From assembly GCA_964491915.1 (NCBI GenBank), contig CAZBHS010000029.1, positions 1 through 64,000 of the forward strand: 64,000 bases of DNA, written 5' to 3'. The DNA is from JAHELQ01 sp964491915 (GTDB lineage: Bacteria > Acidobacteriota > Aminicenantia > UBA2199). Below the pieces are notes generated by a model. It made no database searches. It had not been told where the DNA came from and saw nothing but the letters and a program-made list of their open reading frames with translations. This document shows positions 18,122 to 25,809 of this stretch, piece by piece (position 1 is the stretch's first letter; every line of letters begins with the position of its first letter). A program made the position numbers and the translations under genes.

Positions 18122-19000
18122 ATGGCATCAGGAGAAAACAACATAGACAATCTCGACCAGATGGTGGAGATCATCACCCGTAAGGTGGCGGAAAGGCTTC
18201 AGAGCATGGGGGTCTTGAACGCGACCCAGATCACCCGGAAATGTGTAACATCCGAACAAGACTCCATCAATATCGAGCAGTCTGGAGCCGACCGCATCGG
18301 CGCAAAATCCGGTATCGACGGCTCCAGGATCCAGCAACAGATGGCAGGTAAAATCGACCACACACTCCTAAAGCCCGACGCCTCCCGCGAAGAGCTCATC
18401 AAGGTCTGTGAAGAGGCCAAACAATACAACTTCGCCACTGTCTGCGTCAATTCCAGCAATATTCCCATGGTGGCGCGCCTCTTGCAAGGCAGCCCCGTCA
18501 AACCCATCGCGGTGGTCGGGTTCCCGCTGGGAGCCGGCTCCAGTCAATCCAAGGCCTTCGAAGCCAGCGAAGCTGTCCGCTGCGGAGCCAAGGAGATTGA
18601 TATGGTCATCAATATCGGGGCGCTAAAATCCAAGAACTACCGCCTGGTGCATGAAGACATCAAAACCGTGGTAGAAGCCGTCAAACCCCACAAAGTCAAA
18701 GTCATTATCGAGACCTCCAAATTGGACACTGAAGAAAAGGTCGTTGCCTGCGCCCTCTCCAAAACCGCGGGCGCTGCGTTCGTCAAGACCTCCACCGGAT
18801 TCGGCGGCGGCGGCGCCACTGTCGAAGATATCGCCCTGATGCGACGCGTCGTCGGCAGCGACATGGAGATCAAGGCCTCCGGCGGTATCCGCACCACAGA
18901 GGACGCCGAGAAGATGATCGCCGCCGGAGCCGACCGCATCGGCGCATCCGCCAGCGTGGCCATTGTCACCGGCCAAAAAGCAAAAAAAGGAAATTATTAA
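18122..19000 (+). CDS. deoC: Deoxyribose-phosphate aldolase with N-terminal encapsulation-peptide-like helix
   Basis: A 292-residue DERA, cleaving 2-deoxyribose-5-phosphate to acetaldehyde and glyceraldehyde-3-phosphate. The class I aldolase core starts at KIDHTLLKPDA. EIDMVINIG carries the conserved Asp, AAFVKTSTGF the Schiff-base Lys, and IKASGGIRT the second Lys. The first 75 residues are an extension absent from normal DeoC (about 220 residues). Residues 7-29 (NIDNLDQMVEIITRKVAER plus LQSM) form an amphipathic helix of the kind that targets enzymes into bacterial microcompartments, followed by a flexible linker. This fits sugar-phosphate-type microcompartment loci that use DeoC. The upstream BMC-H fragment supports this. 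tpiA downstream would take the C3 product. Confidence 0.9.
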   Translation: MASGENNIDNLDQMVEIITRKVAERLQSMGVLNATQITRKCVTSEQDSINIEQSGADRIGAKSGIDGSRIQQQMAGKIDHTLLKPDASREELIKVCEEAKQYNFATVCVNSSNIPMVARLLQGSPVKPIAVVGFPLGAGSSQSKAFEASEAVRCGAKEIDMVINIGALKSKNYRLVHEDIKTVVEAVKPHKVKVIIETSKLDTEEKVVACALSKTAGAAFVKTSTGFGGGGATVEDIALMRRVVGSDMEIKASGGIRTTEDAEKMIAAGADRIGASASVAIVTGQKAKKGNY

Positions 19001-19010
19001 GGAGGGGATT

Positions 19011-19360
19011 ATGGCGGCACAAAATTTCGAACTCAGAACCCTGACCTTATTGAACGACATGAAAGCCTCCGGTTCGAAGACCGTTTGCTGGCCACCCCCA
19101 CGGCTGTGGCCAAAGCCGATATCGTGCCGCAAATCATCATCACCCTCGACATGGACGGCAAAAAAATCGACGGCATCGGCAACACCATCCCCGTCGCCCC
19201 CTACGCTTTCCCCGGATCCCCCGAAAACAACGCAATCCTAACCGACGCCCTCTGCCGCAGCGATGTCGTCATCATGGCGGGCAACGGCGTCCTCTCCGTC
19301 GGCCGCGACATCAAATCCCTCATCGCCGACGAGCTAAAAAAACTTCTAAAAAACCAATAG
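19011..19360 (+). pseudogene. Frameshifted class II aldolase-like fragment
   Basis: AGGAGGGG lies just before an ATG at 19011, giving AAQNFELRTLTLLNDMKASG. The frame then derails. Inserting one T in GGTTCGAAG near 19071 would give GFEDRLLATPTAVAKAD and join it to the second frame, which runs to the stop at 19360. That second frame holds IPVAPYAFPGSPE and DVVIMAGNGVLSVGRD. These match the C-terminal region of class II (fuculose-phosphate/adducin) aldolases, a family also found in microcompartment loci. The metal-binding His motif and the N-terminal half are missing, so this is a decayed gene even without the frameshift. Assembly error is the alternative. It lies between deoC and tpiA. Confidence 0.55.
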
Positions 19361-19375
19361 GGGAGGAAGAGCATC

Positions 19376-20134
19376 ATGCGCACACCAATCATAGCCGGTA
19401 ATTGGAAAATGAACCTTGACTTGCCCCAGGCCCTCGACCTGGTGGACAGCATCCACCACGGCCTCCCATACCCCGGAGAGGTAGACGTAATAGTCGCCCC
19501 AACCTTCCTCCACCTATCCCAAATCGCCGCCCACCTCAAAGACTCCTACATCGCCGTAGCCGCCCAGGACGCCTACCCAAAAGACTCCGGCGCCTACACC
19601 AGCCAATGCTCCGCCCTCCAAATCAAAAACGCCGGAGCCGATTACGTCATCATCGGCCACTCCGAACGCCGCCAATACTTCCACGAAACCGACCAAACCG
19701 TCAACCAAAAAATACAAGCCGCCCTCCACCACAACCTCATCCCAATCATGTGCGTCGGCGAGACCCTCATCGAGCGCGAAGCCAACCAGGTCACCCCCAT
19801 CATCTCCCGCCAAATCAACGCCGGCCTCGACAACCTCACCCCCGAACAAGTCTCGCAAATCATCATCGCCTACGAACCCATCTGGGCCATCGGCACCGGC
19901 AAAACCGCCACCCCCGACCAAGCCGAAGACGTCCATTCCACCATCCGCTTCCTCCTAACCTCAGCCTTCGGAGGCCCCACCGCCGGCCAAGTCCCCATCC
20001 TCTACGGCGGCTCAGTAAAACCCCAAAACGCCAACACCCTCCTAACCCAACCCAACATCGACGGAGCCCTAGTAGGAGGAGCCAGTCTAAACCCATCAGA
20101 CTTTATCGAAATAATTAAAGCCGCCACCCCCTAA
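19376..20134 (+). CDS. tpiA: Triosephosphate isomerase
   Basis: A 252-residue TIM, interconverting glyceraldehyde-3-phosphate and dihydroxyacetone phosphate. All signatures are present: PIIAGNWKMN with the catalytic Lys, IIGHSERRQYF with the catalytic His, AYEPIWAIGTGKTATPDQAE with the catalytic Glu and flexible loop 6, and ILYGGSVKPQNA for phosphate binding. GGGGAGGAAG precedes the ATG. It follows the deoC and aldolase-fragment pair on the same strand and would process the C3 phosphate made by DeoC. The coding strand is extremely C-rich and G-poor at wobble positions compared with deoC, and this should be kept in mind when judging transfer or strand bias. Confidence 0.95.
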   Translation: MRTPIIAGNWKMNLDLPQALDLVDSIHHGLPYPGEVDVIVAPTFLHLSQIAAHLKDSYIAVAAQDAYPKDSGAYTSQCSALQIKNAGADYVIIGHSERRQYFHETDQTVNQKIQAALHHNLIPIMCVGETLIEREANQVTPIISRQINAGLDNLTPEQVSQIIIAYEPIWAIGTGKTATPDQAEDVHSTIRFLLTSAFGGPTAGQVPILYGGSVKPQNANTLLTQPNIDGALVGGASLNPSDFIEIIKAATP

Positions 20135-20141
20135 TCCCCAC

Positions 20142-20166
20142 CCGCCATTTTGTACAATTTTGGCGG
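20142..20166. other. Inverted repeat after tpiA
   Basis: CCGCCA (20142-20147) and TGGCGG (20161-20166) can pair around a TTTTGTACAA-centred AT-rich loop just after the tpiA stop. There is no clean T-tract, so it is a weak terminator candidate. The rest of the 316-base gap to the next gene holds the palindrome and sigma-54 promoter listed separately. Confidence 0.35.
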
Positions 20167-20253
20167 CACGGCAATTAACTCGCAGCAAATAAAACCGAAA
20201 AGAATTACCAACTACTTTTTCCAATCAATTACACCGAAAGTTTTTTTTGGTGT

Positions 20254-20273
20254 TATTGCTTGGAAAAGCAATA
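20254..20273. repeat. Perfect 8-bp-arm palindrome, candidate activator site
   Basis: TATTGCTTGGAAAAGCAATA has perfect 8-base arms around GGAA. Its centre is about 159 bases upstream of the start predicted from the sigma-54 promoter at 20395, a usual place for an enhancer-binding protein. It differs from the three palindromes near 17000. Confidence 0.4.
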
Positions 20274-20394
20274 TTGTAACTAATGCAGGCCTAAAAAAGA
20301 GATAGTCTCAAAAAAAACGGCCAAATTTTACAATCCAAAAATAGTGAAGGTTTGAAAATTATAGATATATGGGGTGATAGGAGATTTGCTGTGC

Positions 20395-20411
20395 TTGGCA
20401 TCCAAATTGCA
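20395..20411 (+). promoter_or_regulatory. Second sigma-54 (RpoN) promoter
   Basis: TTGGCATCCAAATTGCA fits the sigma-54 pattern YTGGCAY-N5-TTGCW. GG (20397-20398) and GC (20409-20410) are 10 bases apart. The expected start near 20422 is about 29 bases before the ATG of the small exported protein, and GGAGG lies between them. Confidence 0.75.
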
Positions 20412-20450
20412 CTACTAAAATGACAATAAAATTTAATAATTGGAGGAATT

Positions 20451-20780
20451 ATGAAACATTTAGTTTTTGTTGTTATGTTGTGTGTTTTGATGTCTTGGAG
20501 TGTCTATTGCGATGATGCGACAATCAAAGCAATGGACAAAGGCGAAGCATTCTACAAAGCTGGCTGTATGATTGCCCGGGAATTGTTTGGAACAAACACA
20601 GGAGCGGAGTTTGATAGACTCGGGAATTTAAGACCGGAATGTGACCCCAAAAAAGTTATTCCAAAAACAATTTGCGCCGGAGTAAAAAAAGTAGCAAAAG
20701 AAGTCAACAAAGTTGTCACAAAGTATGGTGAGAGGAAAGTTAAAGAGGCTCTTGAAAAGCACAAAAATTCCAAGAAATAG
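20451..20780 (+). CDS. Small exported basic protein, sigma-54 controlled
   Basis: A 109-residue protein with a signal peptide (HLVFVVMLCVLMSWSVYC, cleaved before DDATIK). The Cys near the cleavage site is followed by Asp, so a lipoprotein is possible but the lipobox is poor. The mature part has three Cys (GCMIAR, PECDPK, TICAGV) and a Lys-rich helical C-terminus. I do not recognise a family. TTGGAGGAATT precedes the ATG, a sigma-54 promoter lies upstream, and a clean terminator follows, so it is a single-gene unit. With the 17285 gene, it is the second small exported protein here under sigma-54. Confidence 0.75.
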   Translation: MKHLVFVVMLCVLMSWSVYCDDATIKAMDKGEAFYKAGCMIARELFGTNTGAEFDRLGNLRPECDPKKVIPKTICAGVKKVAKEVNKVVTKYGERKVKEALEKHKNSKK

Positions 20781-20810
20781 CCCCTAAAAAGAACAGCCAA
20801 TTGTCAATTC

Positions 20811-20856
20811 AAAGAATTAGGGTTGGAATCTCCAGCCCTGATTCTTTGCTTTTTTT
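20811..20856 (+). terminator. Rho-independent terminator
   Basis: AAAGAATTAGGG (20811-20822) pairs with CCCTGATTCTTT (20836-20847) with one mismatch, and the inner TGG/CCA extends the stem. It is followed by GCTTTTTTT. It ends the small exported-protein unit. Confidence 0.8.
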
Positions 20857-20917
20857 ATAATAATTTAAAAACCTTATACAAGAGAAACGTCTTTACTTTA
20901 TTTCTTATTCGGCTAAA

Positions 20918-21142
20918 TTATCGTGTACTGCCTTCCATGCATTTTGCGCAATTGTCGTAGCCTTTGGCGTGGGCTGTGGCTAGTGTGTCTGGATCGAATG
21001 CTACTGCGTGATTGTGGGCGATGATCTCGTCGATCTGGCAGCCCGAAGCCCGCTCGTCTTCGTTGTCCAGGTCGTGAACCTCCATTTTGTTGCTGTTGCC
21101 GCAAAAACGTCTTCCGTATAATGGTGCATAATGTCTTCTCAT
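20918..21142 (-). CDS. Small Ada-like zinc-binding protein
   Basis: A 74-residue protein. The start at 21142 is supported by GGAGGAG just upstream on the minus strand. The pattern GNSNKMEVHDLDN, then GCQID, then a stretch ending AHAKGYDNCAKCM resembles the metal-binding fold of Ada and similar small domains, whose signature is a strand with K-x-x-V-H, a Cys, then an aromatic Gly-Tyr-x-x-C-x-x-C end. Three Cys and several His could bind zinc. This assignment is from pattern only. No neighbour suggests a role, and it is convergent with the sigma-54-controlled small gene. Confidence 0.6.
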   Translation of the reverse strand: MRRHYAPLYGRRFCGNSNKMEVHDLDNEDERASGCQIDEIIAHNHAVAFDPDTLATAHAKGYDNCAKCMEGSTR

Positions 21143-21229
21143 TGTTTCTCCTCCATTGAGTCTTTGATATCAAGGTAGTATGAATTTGAGAATTTGTCAA
21201 CATGATGTGTTTCGGGCGGGAAAGGTTGG

Positions 21230-21238
21230 TGGTATAAT
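21230..21238 (+). promoter_or_regulatory. Extended -10 promoter element
   Basis: TGGTATAAT is a perfect extended -10 (TGN-TATAAT). There is no good -35. The identical nine bases occur before the paralogous gene at 32756-32764, which supports function. Confidence 0.6.
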
Positions 21239-21288
21239 GAGATTTCGTTTTTTAGACCACACTCATTGGATCAGGAGGAAGTTCGGAA

Positions 21289-21897
21289 TTGAAACGGTTT
21301 GATTGGAAGAGTTTTGTCAGTTTTGGATTGTTTGTCTCGTTTTTGGTTATTTCCGTGTCTGGGGTTGTGCTGTATATCGCGCCTCCGGGGCGGGTGGCCC
21401 GGTGGGTGGATTGGGAATTGTGGCGCATGTCGCTGGGGGAGTGGCAGGCGCTTCATACTAATTTTTCTTATTTGTTTATCCTGTTGGCCCTGGTTCATCT
21501 TTGTTTCATGAATTGGAAGGTGTTCTGGAGTTATGTCAAGAAAAAGGCGGCGGCGGGGTTGCATCGCAAATGGGAAATCGGGGCCGGCTTGTTGTTGTTT
21601 GTAGTGGTGTTTGCCGGGACATTGTATAAGGTTCCTCCGTTGCAGACCATCATGGATATTGGGGGCGATTTTTCCTCTTCATGGCTGGCGGAGGAAGATA
21701 AAGCTCCTGTGCCGCATACCGAGGCGTTGACCATTGGCGAGGTGGCGGAGAAGTTGGTGAAAGAGCCGCCGCAAGTGGTCATCGACAAGTTGGAGAGAGC
21801 GGGGTTCGAGAATATTTCGCCGGACAAAACCCTAAAACAGATTGGGGAAGAGAGCGGCAAGTCGCCGCTTGAGATTTTTCGGATCATTTCCCGATGA
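21289..21897 (+). CDS. DUF4405/cytochrome b561-like membrane protein with C-terminal helical domain
   Basis: A 202-residue membrane protein. Three hydrophobic helices are visible: SFGLFVSFLVISVSGVVLYI, LHTNFSYLFILLALVHLCFM and IGAGLLLFVVVFAGTLY. His in LHTNF and in LVHLCF are placed as haem-ligand candidates, as in DUF4405 proteins. After the last helix there is a soluble tail with a domain of about 60 residues (HTEALTIGEVAEKLVKEPPQ onward, to GKSPLEIFRIIS). The start is TTG at 21289, with AGGAGGA 9 bases upstream. A paralogue at 32813 shares the membrane part almost throughout and carries two copies of the tail domain. A redox or electron-transfer role is suggested by the family only. Confidence 0.78.
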   Translation: MKRFDWKSFVSFGLFVSFLVISVSGVVLYIAPPGRVARWVDWELWRMSLGEWQALHTNFSYLFILLALVHLCFMNWKVFWSYVKKKAAAGLHRKWEIGAGLLLFVVVFAGTLYKVPPLQTIMDIGGDFSSSWLAEEDKAPVPHTEALTIGEVAEKLVKEPPQVVIDKLERAGFENISPDKTLKQIGEESGKSPLEIFRIISR

Positions 21898-22043
21898 GCG
21901 TGTGCGTTTGAAAATTTTTTGGCGGTGTGGTAAATATTAAGATTAGGACCTGGAAACATATAAAAAAAGGAGAATATCATGAAGAAGAAACATTATCTGT
22001 TGGCAGCCGACTAGAATTGAATGTTAATGTGAGAAGGGGTGAT

Positions 22044-22223
22044 TTGGGATTTTCTCTGCCGATAGTCTGGATTGTTCTATTTATCTGTGCGGTTCTTCAC
22101 ATTTTTTTCGGCTGGATTGTTTGGGGAGCGCTTCTGGGGTTGGTCTTGTTGGTCACTCTGGGTGTGTTTCTTTACGATTTGGTGGACGATAGCGAGGAAG
22201 ACGAAGATGAGAACCTTTTTTAA
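22044..22223 (+). CDS. Small membrane protein with two helices, start uncertain
   Basis: The frame is open from 21927, but its first part is out of frame with an ATG at 21979 (after AAGGAG) that gives only 11 codons. The coding-like portion begins around 22030. A TTG at 22044 preceded by GAAGGGG gives MGFSLPIVWIVLFICAVLHI, a second hydrophobic stretch, and an acidic tail DDSEEDEDEN. The product would be about 59 residues with two transmembrane helices. Its end overlaps the CCG-protein start by 17 bases, which suggests translational coupling. No family is recognised, and a frameshift in the 5' part is possible. Confidence 0.5.
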   Translation: MGFSLPIVWIVLFICAVLHIFFGWIVWGALLGLVLLVTLGVFLYDLVDDSEEDEDENLF

Positions 22224-22860
22224 TCCCGGCTGCGCCTTGAGTATTTATAAACCCTCGATGGAGAATAGAATCCTGGATTTTTTAAACCAAAATTACAAAG
22301 AAACGGCTATGCACAACATTTGTTGTCGCCATGATCCTCAACTGGAAAAAGGATCATTGATCATCAATGTATGCGCCGGGTGTGACAGACGGTTTCGCAG
22401 TTTGTACGAGGGAATAAAGACAATCTCCTTATGGGAAATAATCGATAGCCTTGATTCGTTTGTTTTTCCCGATTACAAAGGTTTTAAAATGTCGATTCAC
22501 GACCCTTGCCCGGTGCGCGAAAAACCACAGGTCCATCAGGCTGTGCGCGGTTTGCTAAAAAAAATGAATATCGAAGTTGTCGAAACGAAGTTTAATGGTA
22601 CACGCTCTATTTGCTGCGGTGATGACTTTTACCCGCGACTTCCCGTAGACAAGGTTCACGAACTGATGAAAAAGCGTGCGGATTCCATGCCTTGCCGGGA
22701 TGTCTGCGTCTCTTGCGTATCATGTATTAAATCCATGCATATCGGCGGAAAGACCCCAAGATACTTAATTGATCTTTTAATGAATGAGACGACTGAGCCT
22801 CAGGTATATGACACGGTAAAATGGCATGAACAATTACAAGAATACATTGATAGCCACTGA
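22207..22860 (+). CDS. CCG-domain (cysteine-rich) Fe-S type protein
   Basis: A 217-residue protein with two cysteine-rich CCG-type motifs, as in heterodisulfide reductase subunit B and glycolate oxidase GlpC/LutA families. The first half has FNPGCALSIY, ICCRHDPQLEKG and VCAGCDRRF. The second has SIHDPCPVREK, GTRSICCGDDFYPRLP and CVSCVSCIKS. The paired CC and spaced Cys could hold a non-cubane or [4Fe-4S] cluster. The frame extends back to 22072, but ATG at 22207 starts exactly at the family's first strand and overlaps the end of the small membrane protein. A role in electron transfer at the membrane with that partner is an inference. Confidence 0.78.
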   Translation: MRTFFNPGCALSIYKPSMENRILDFLNQNYKETAMHNICCRHDPQLEKGSLIINVCAGCDRRFRSLYEGIKTISLWEIIDSLDSFVFPDYKGFKMSIHDPCPVREKPQVHQAVRGLLKKMNIEVVETKFNGTRSICCGDDFYPRLPVDKVHELMKKRADSMPCRDVCVSCVSCIKSMHIGGKTPRYLIDLLMNETTEPQVYDTVKWHEQLQEYIDSH

Positions 22861-22888
22861 GAGCAATGTCCCAGACATCAACGCCCGT

Positions 22889-23172
22889 AACTTTGACTTA
22901 GAACATTTCAACTTCAAGTTAAAACATTCCAACTCAGAGTTAAAACGTCGGAACTAAAAGTTCGGACGCCGGAACTTTAAGTTAGAACATTTCAACTTCA
23001 AGTTAAAACATTCCAACTCAGAGTTGAAACGTCGGAACTTTTAGTTCGGAGATCGGAACTTTTAGTTAGAACATTTCAACTTCAAGTTAAAACATTCCAA
23101 CTTAGAGTTAAAACGTCGGAACTTTAAGTTCAAATGCCGGAACTTCAGGTTGGATCATTTCAACTTCAAGTT
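22889..23172. repeat. Array of 14 palindromes in exact 21-bp register
   Basis: Fourteen copies of an 11-bp palindrome of consensus AACTTnAAGTT begin at 22889 and recur every 21 bases (22910, 22931, 22952 and so on to 23162) without one slip. Variants include AACTTCAAGTT, AACTCAGAGTT, AACTTTTAGTT and AACTTAGAGTT. The ten-base linkers are also patterned (AGAACATTTC, AAAACATTCC, AAAACGTCGG, CGGACGCCGG) and recur in that order, giving a higher-order period of 84 bases. The array fills most of the 409-base gap between the CCG gene and the beta-propeller gene; the remainder holds nothing I recognise. Linkers are conserved, so it is not CRISPR. Confidence 0.92.
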
Positions 23173-23269
23173 GCAATTTTGATAATTTAGATAAGCGCCC
23201 GCTGATGATTGGGGAGGGCAGACACTGCTGCATAGAAGATTGCTGTTAATAGCGGAGAACAGGTAGACC

Positions 23270-23966
23270 ATGAAGTATTATTTGCTTGTTTTATCAATTT
23301 TGACGGTCATTTGGCCGGGATTCGAAAACTATTTGAACGCCAAGGGTAAACCGCCCACAAATTTCGGTCGCATTGTTAAGGTAAGCAAAGTCTTTGATGT
23401 TGAGGATAAAGTCTGGATCGATAGCCGGGAATCAACCTTCGTGCGGGACCACGATCAGATCATCGAATTTAACGCAAACGGGACGTTCCAGAGAAACTAT
23501 TTCAAAAAAGGAGTCGGCCCCGGCGAATTATTCTCGGTCGCCAATTTCTTCCTGGTCCCCGGAGAGATCGTAGTCTTAAACAACCGCCCCAGAAAAATCC
23601 TCCACTTCAACAAAACAGGATCCCTTCTAAAAGAACGTCCCGTCAACCTAAAACTCTTCTCCCCAAGACTACTGCTATACGCCAACAATCAATATCTGCT
23701 GGTTTCAAAGGAGATCCCCAAAATCAAAGGTGAAGAAGCCTTCGTAGAACACCAACAACCATCTCTGGATCGTCACCTCCGCCCAAAAATCCTCAAAACA
23801 CCAAACCATCGACCTCTACGCCCCCAACGACAACCACATCGACACCTTCAAAATCAAAATCCCCGGCAAAATCACCACCATCCACAACAACACCCTCCTG
23901 GTCCTAAATCAAGGCGGAAACAGCTTTTCTCACCTCCAGAAGTACAGGTTGCACTTCAGCGACTAA
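23270..23966 (+). pseudogene. Exported six-bladed beta-propeller protein, frameshifted and shortened (copy 1)
   Basis: The ATG at 23270 begins a signal peptide (KYYLLVLSILTVIWPGF) and about 155 residues of beta-propeller blades, with phrases such as DHDQIIEFNANGTFQRNYF and GVGPGELFSVANFF, in the style of Bacteroides/Aminicenantes six-bladed propeller proteins. Near 23745 the frame is lost. The true C-terminus continues in the next frame (NNHLWIVTSAQKSSKHQTID, then LYAPNDNHIDTFKI, and a final HLQKYRLHFSD) and stops at 23966, while the original frame reads on as low-complexity Pro/Arg/His-rich sequence to 23983. The intact family member at 35116 is about 335 residues, so a block is also missing. 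The first 55 bases and the C-terminal block recur at 26831-27149. Confidence 0.75.
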
Positions 23967-24055
23967 TCTCGCTAAAATCATGATATTTCCCAACAGATGA
24001 AATAGAGCAGTAGGGCAGGGACGGACAACGGTTTGTGCCCGCCCCCTTTATCTAT

Positions 24056-24364
24056 TTAGTGGTTTCTCTGATTAGGCGCGTCTTGAGGAATTGATTTATT
24101 GGCGAGAAGTTGAAGCCAGCGTGCTACCCATTGCACGAGACTGGTTAACTTTTTCATCGGCCGACTATTCTCTACCTCGAAGAAGGGAATTCCCAACTCC
24201 TGACAAACTTCGCAAGCATTGTCGCTGGAGTAGAATCGATCCATCACGTCTCTGGTGACATTGGGACCCCCCAATCGAGTTCGCTCTTCGAGCCGATGAT
24301 AGGGATCCAAAGGGGACAGGTCAATTCTGCCAGGTTGTCTTAGTCCAATCGATTGAAGATACAA
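24056..24364 (-). pseudogene. Unrecognised reading frame, possible gene remnant
   Basis: A 102-codon minus-strand frame overlapping the 3' end of the VWFA gene by 25 bases. It can only start at TTG and has no ribosome-binding site. The middle part (VMDRFYSSDNACEVCQELGI then PFFEVEN) reads like real protein, with a helix-strand pattern reminiscent of small P-loop kinases, but no motif is decisive. It is most likely a gene remnant. The rest of 23984-24339 holds an imperfect GC-rich inverted repeat near 24013-24045 and nothing else I can name. Confidence 0.25.
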
Positions 24365-25809
24365 ATTGGAGTTGTTGGTTCGATAATGGCAAAATAGGCG
24401 TGTTTAGCGGATTGATAACTGAATTCGAGAATCTCAGCATTGGTTGTTGTGCGCGAATCAAACTCGATGTCGGTCTCGTTTGTGTTTGGATTGATAATTA
24501 TGCGGAAGATTTCAACAGATTTATTTTGAAGTTCAAGCGGTAATGCGACCAGGATTTTTTTTGAGATTATCCCCTTTGTTTTTCTGTTTGAAATGGTCTT
24601 ATAATCAGTTTGAATGACAGTAGCCGCCATGCGGGTCCAATGACCGCCGGTCACTGCGTTGACAGCGAATACTTTTTTCTGAATCGGCTCCATCTTGTCA
24701 TAAGGGAGGTCTCGCTCGATATGGGCCAGCGTCGTGATACGAGTACCTCTTTGCAAGCATGTAATATCAAGACTCATGGCATTTGCATCTTTTGGCATGG
24801 GGATGAAAATTTCGTAATAGGCCGAGGTGGCCCGGCTGATTTGGGTGATGAGTTGATCGGTTTTGGATCCGGCGAAATATTGTCCACCGCCCTGCTTTGC
24901 CATGAATCGCAGGCCGTTCTCACCGGAGCTACCGGTATCCACTGATTTAATAATATTTTGTGGATTGATGGTGAAGAGAATACTTCCACCATTATTGACG
25001 GACGATGCGACATTCTTTAGATGTTGATAAAATTGTAATTTAAAACTCTCAGTTTTGCGATTATTGCCGGGACCAATATTTACCTCTTCGATAAAGGATT
25101 TATTTGCCGGGCCTTCAGAAATGAGAAATGTCAATTTTGCCCGATTAATGGTTTTGAGTGCGTACTTTATCCCTGAGAGTGATTCTCCAAGACGCTTGAT
25201 TGCGTTTTTATAGCGCATTTGTTCGAATTTCCGCTGGCTAGAATTGTATGTATTGAAAGCCGCCCCCCCCTGAATGTTGGTCAAATCATTCTTGGAAAAT
25301 AAATTATTTATCCACATCTCCCTCTTGGGACGATATTTATTAAGAAAACTAATAATCTCCGATTTCTGCTTCTCGGGGCCAAGTAAATGCTTTAAACCAC
25401 CGGAGGCAGAATTTTCCAATAGAACAAACGAATCATTTCCGTTACAAGTCTCCACCAGTCGGCGAATGATTTCGCGCGAACGCCTCAAGCCATTTCTACT
25501 GTTGAACACTGTATCCACTATCACGAAAATCATCCGATCAGGGATTATTGGCTGCGATTCTGTTAGACTTTCATTTATCTGGAACCTTTTGAAGGTGGAG
25601 ATTGGAATTTCGATGTCGTTCAATTTGACTCGGATTTCAGATTCTAAAAGATCATTGACAGGATTTCCGAATTTATCGGAGGCGAATAGAGGTATTACTT
25701 TTGCATCCACAGATACCTCGTATTGAATTGTTTCTTTTTGAAATTTTTCTGCTGGTAGTACTTGAGTATGTGAAAAGAGAAAAATAATAATGATGAAGTA
25801 TTTCGTCAT
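24340..25809 (-). CDS. Exported VWFA-related domain protein
   Basis: A 489-residue protein with a signal peptide (KYFIIIIFLFSHTQVLPAE) and a von Willebrand A-type domain in the acidobacterial VWFA-related arrangement. An N-terminal beta-domain (VIPLFASDKFGNPVNDLLES) is followed by RMIFVIVDTVFNSRNGLRRS, where the MIDAS-type Asp and a degenerate DxSxS site lie, then the helices and strands of the Rossmann-like fold, and GLRFMAKQGGGQYFAGSKTD near the C-terminal side. Such proteins are secreted or periplasmic and are presumed to mediate protein contacts. It shares a 4-base overlap (ATGA) with the LolA-like gene upstream, so the two are cotranscribed. Confidence 0.78.
   Translation of the reverse strand: MTKYFIIIIFLFSHTQVLPAEKFQKETIQYEVSVDAKVIPLFASDKFGNPVNDLLESEIRVKLNDIEIPISTFKRFQINESLTESQPIIPDRMIFVIVDTVFNSRNGLRRSREIIRRLVETCNGNDSFVLLENSASGGLKHLLGPEKQKSEIISFLNKYRPKREMWINNLFSKNDLTNIQGGAAFNTYNSSQRKFEQMRYKNAIKRLGESLSGIKYALKTINRAKLTFLISEGPANKSFIEEVNIGPGNNRKTESFKLQFYQHLKNVASSVNNGGSILFTINPQNIIKSVDTGSSGENGLRFMAKQGGGQYFAGSKTDQLITQISRATSAYYEIFIPMPKDANAMSLDITCLQRGTRITTLAHIERDLPYDKMEPIQKKVFAVNAVTGGHWTRMAATVIQTDYKTISNRKTKGIISKKILVALPLELQNKSVEIFRIIINPNTNETDIEFDSRTTTNAEILEFSYQSAKHAYFAIIEPTTPICIFNRLD

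Noticed and set aside
19514..20118. Gly/Val/Asp-rich and Pro/His/Arg-rich frames overlapping tpiA
   Set aside because: Artefacts of the C-rich coding strand of tpiA.
22889..23172. CRISPR array
   Set aside because: Repeats are 11 bp and the 10-bp linkers are themselves repeated in order; there are no unique spacers and no cas genes.
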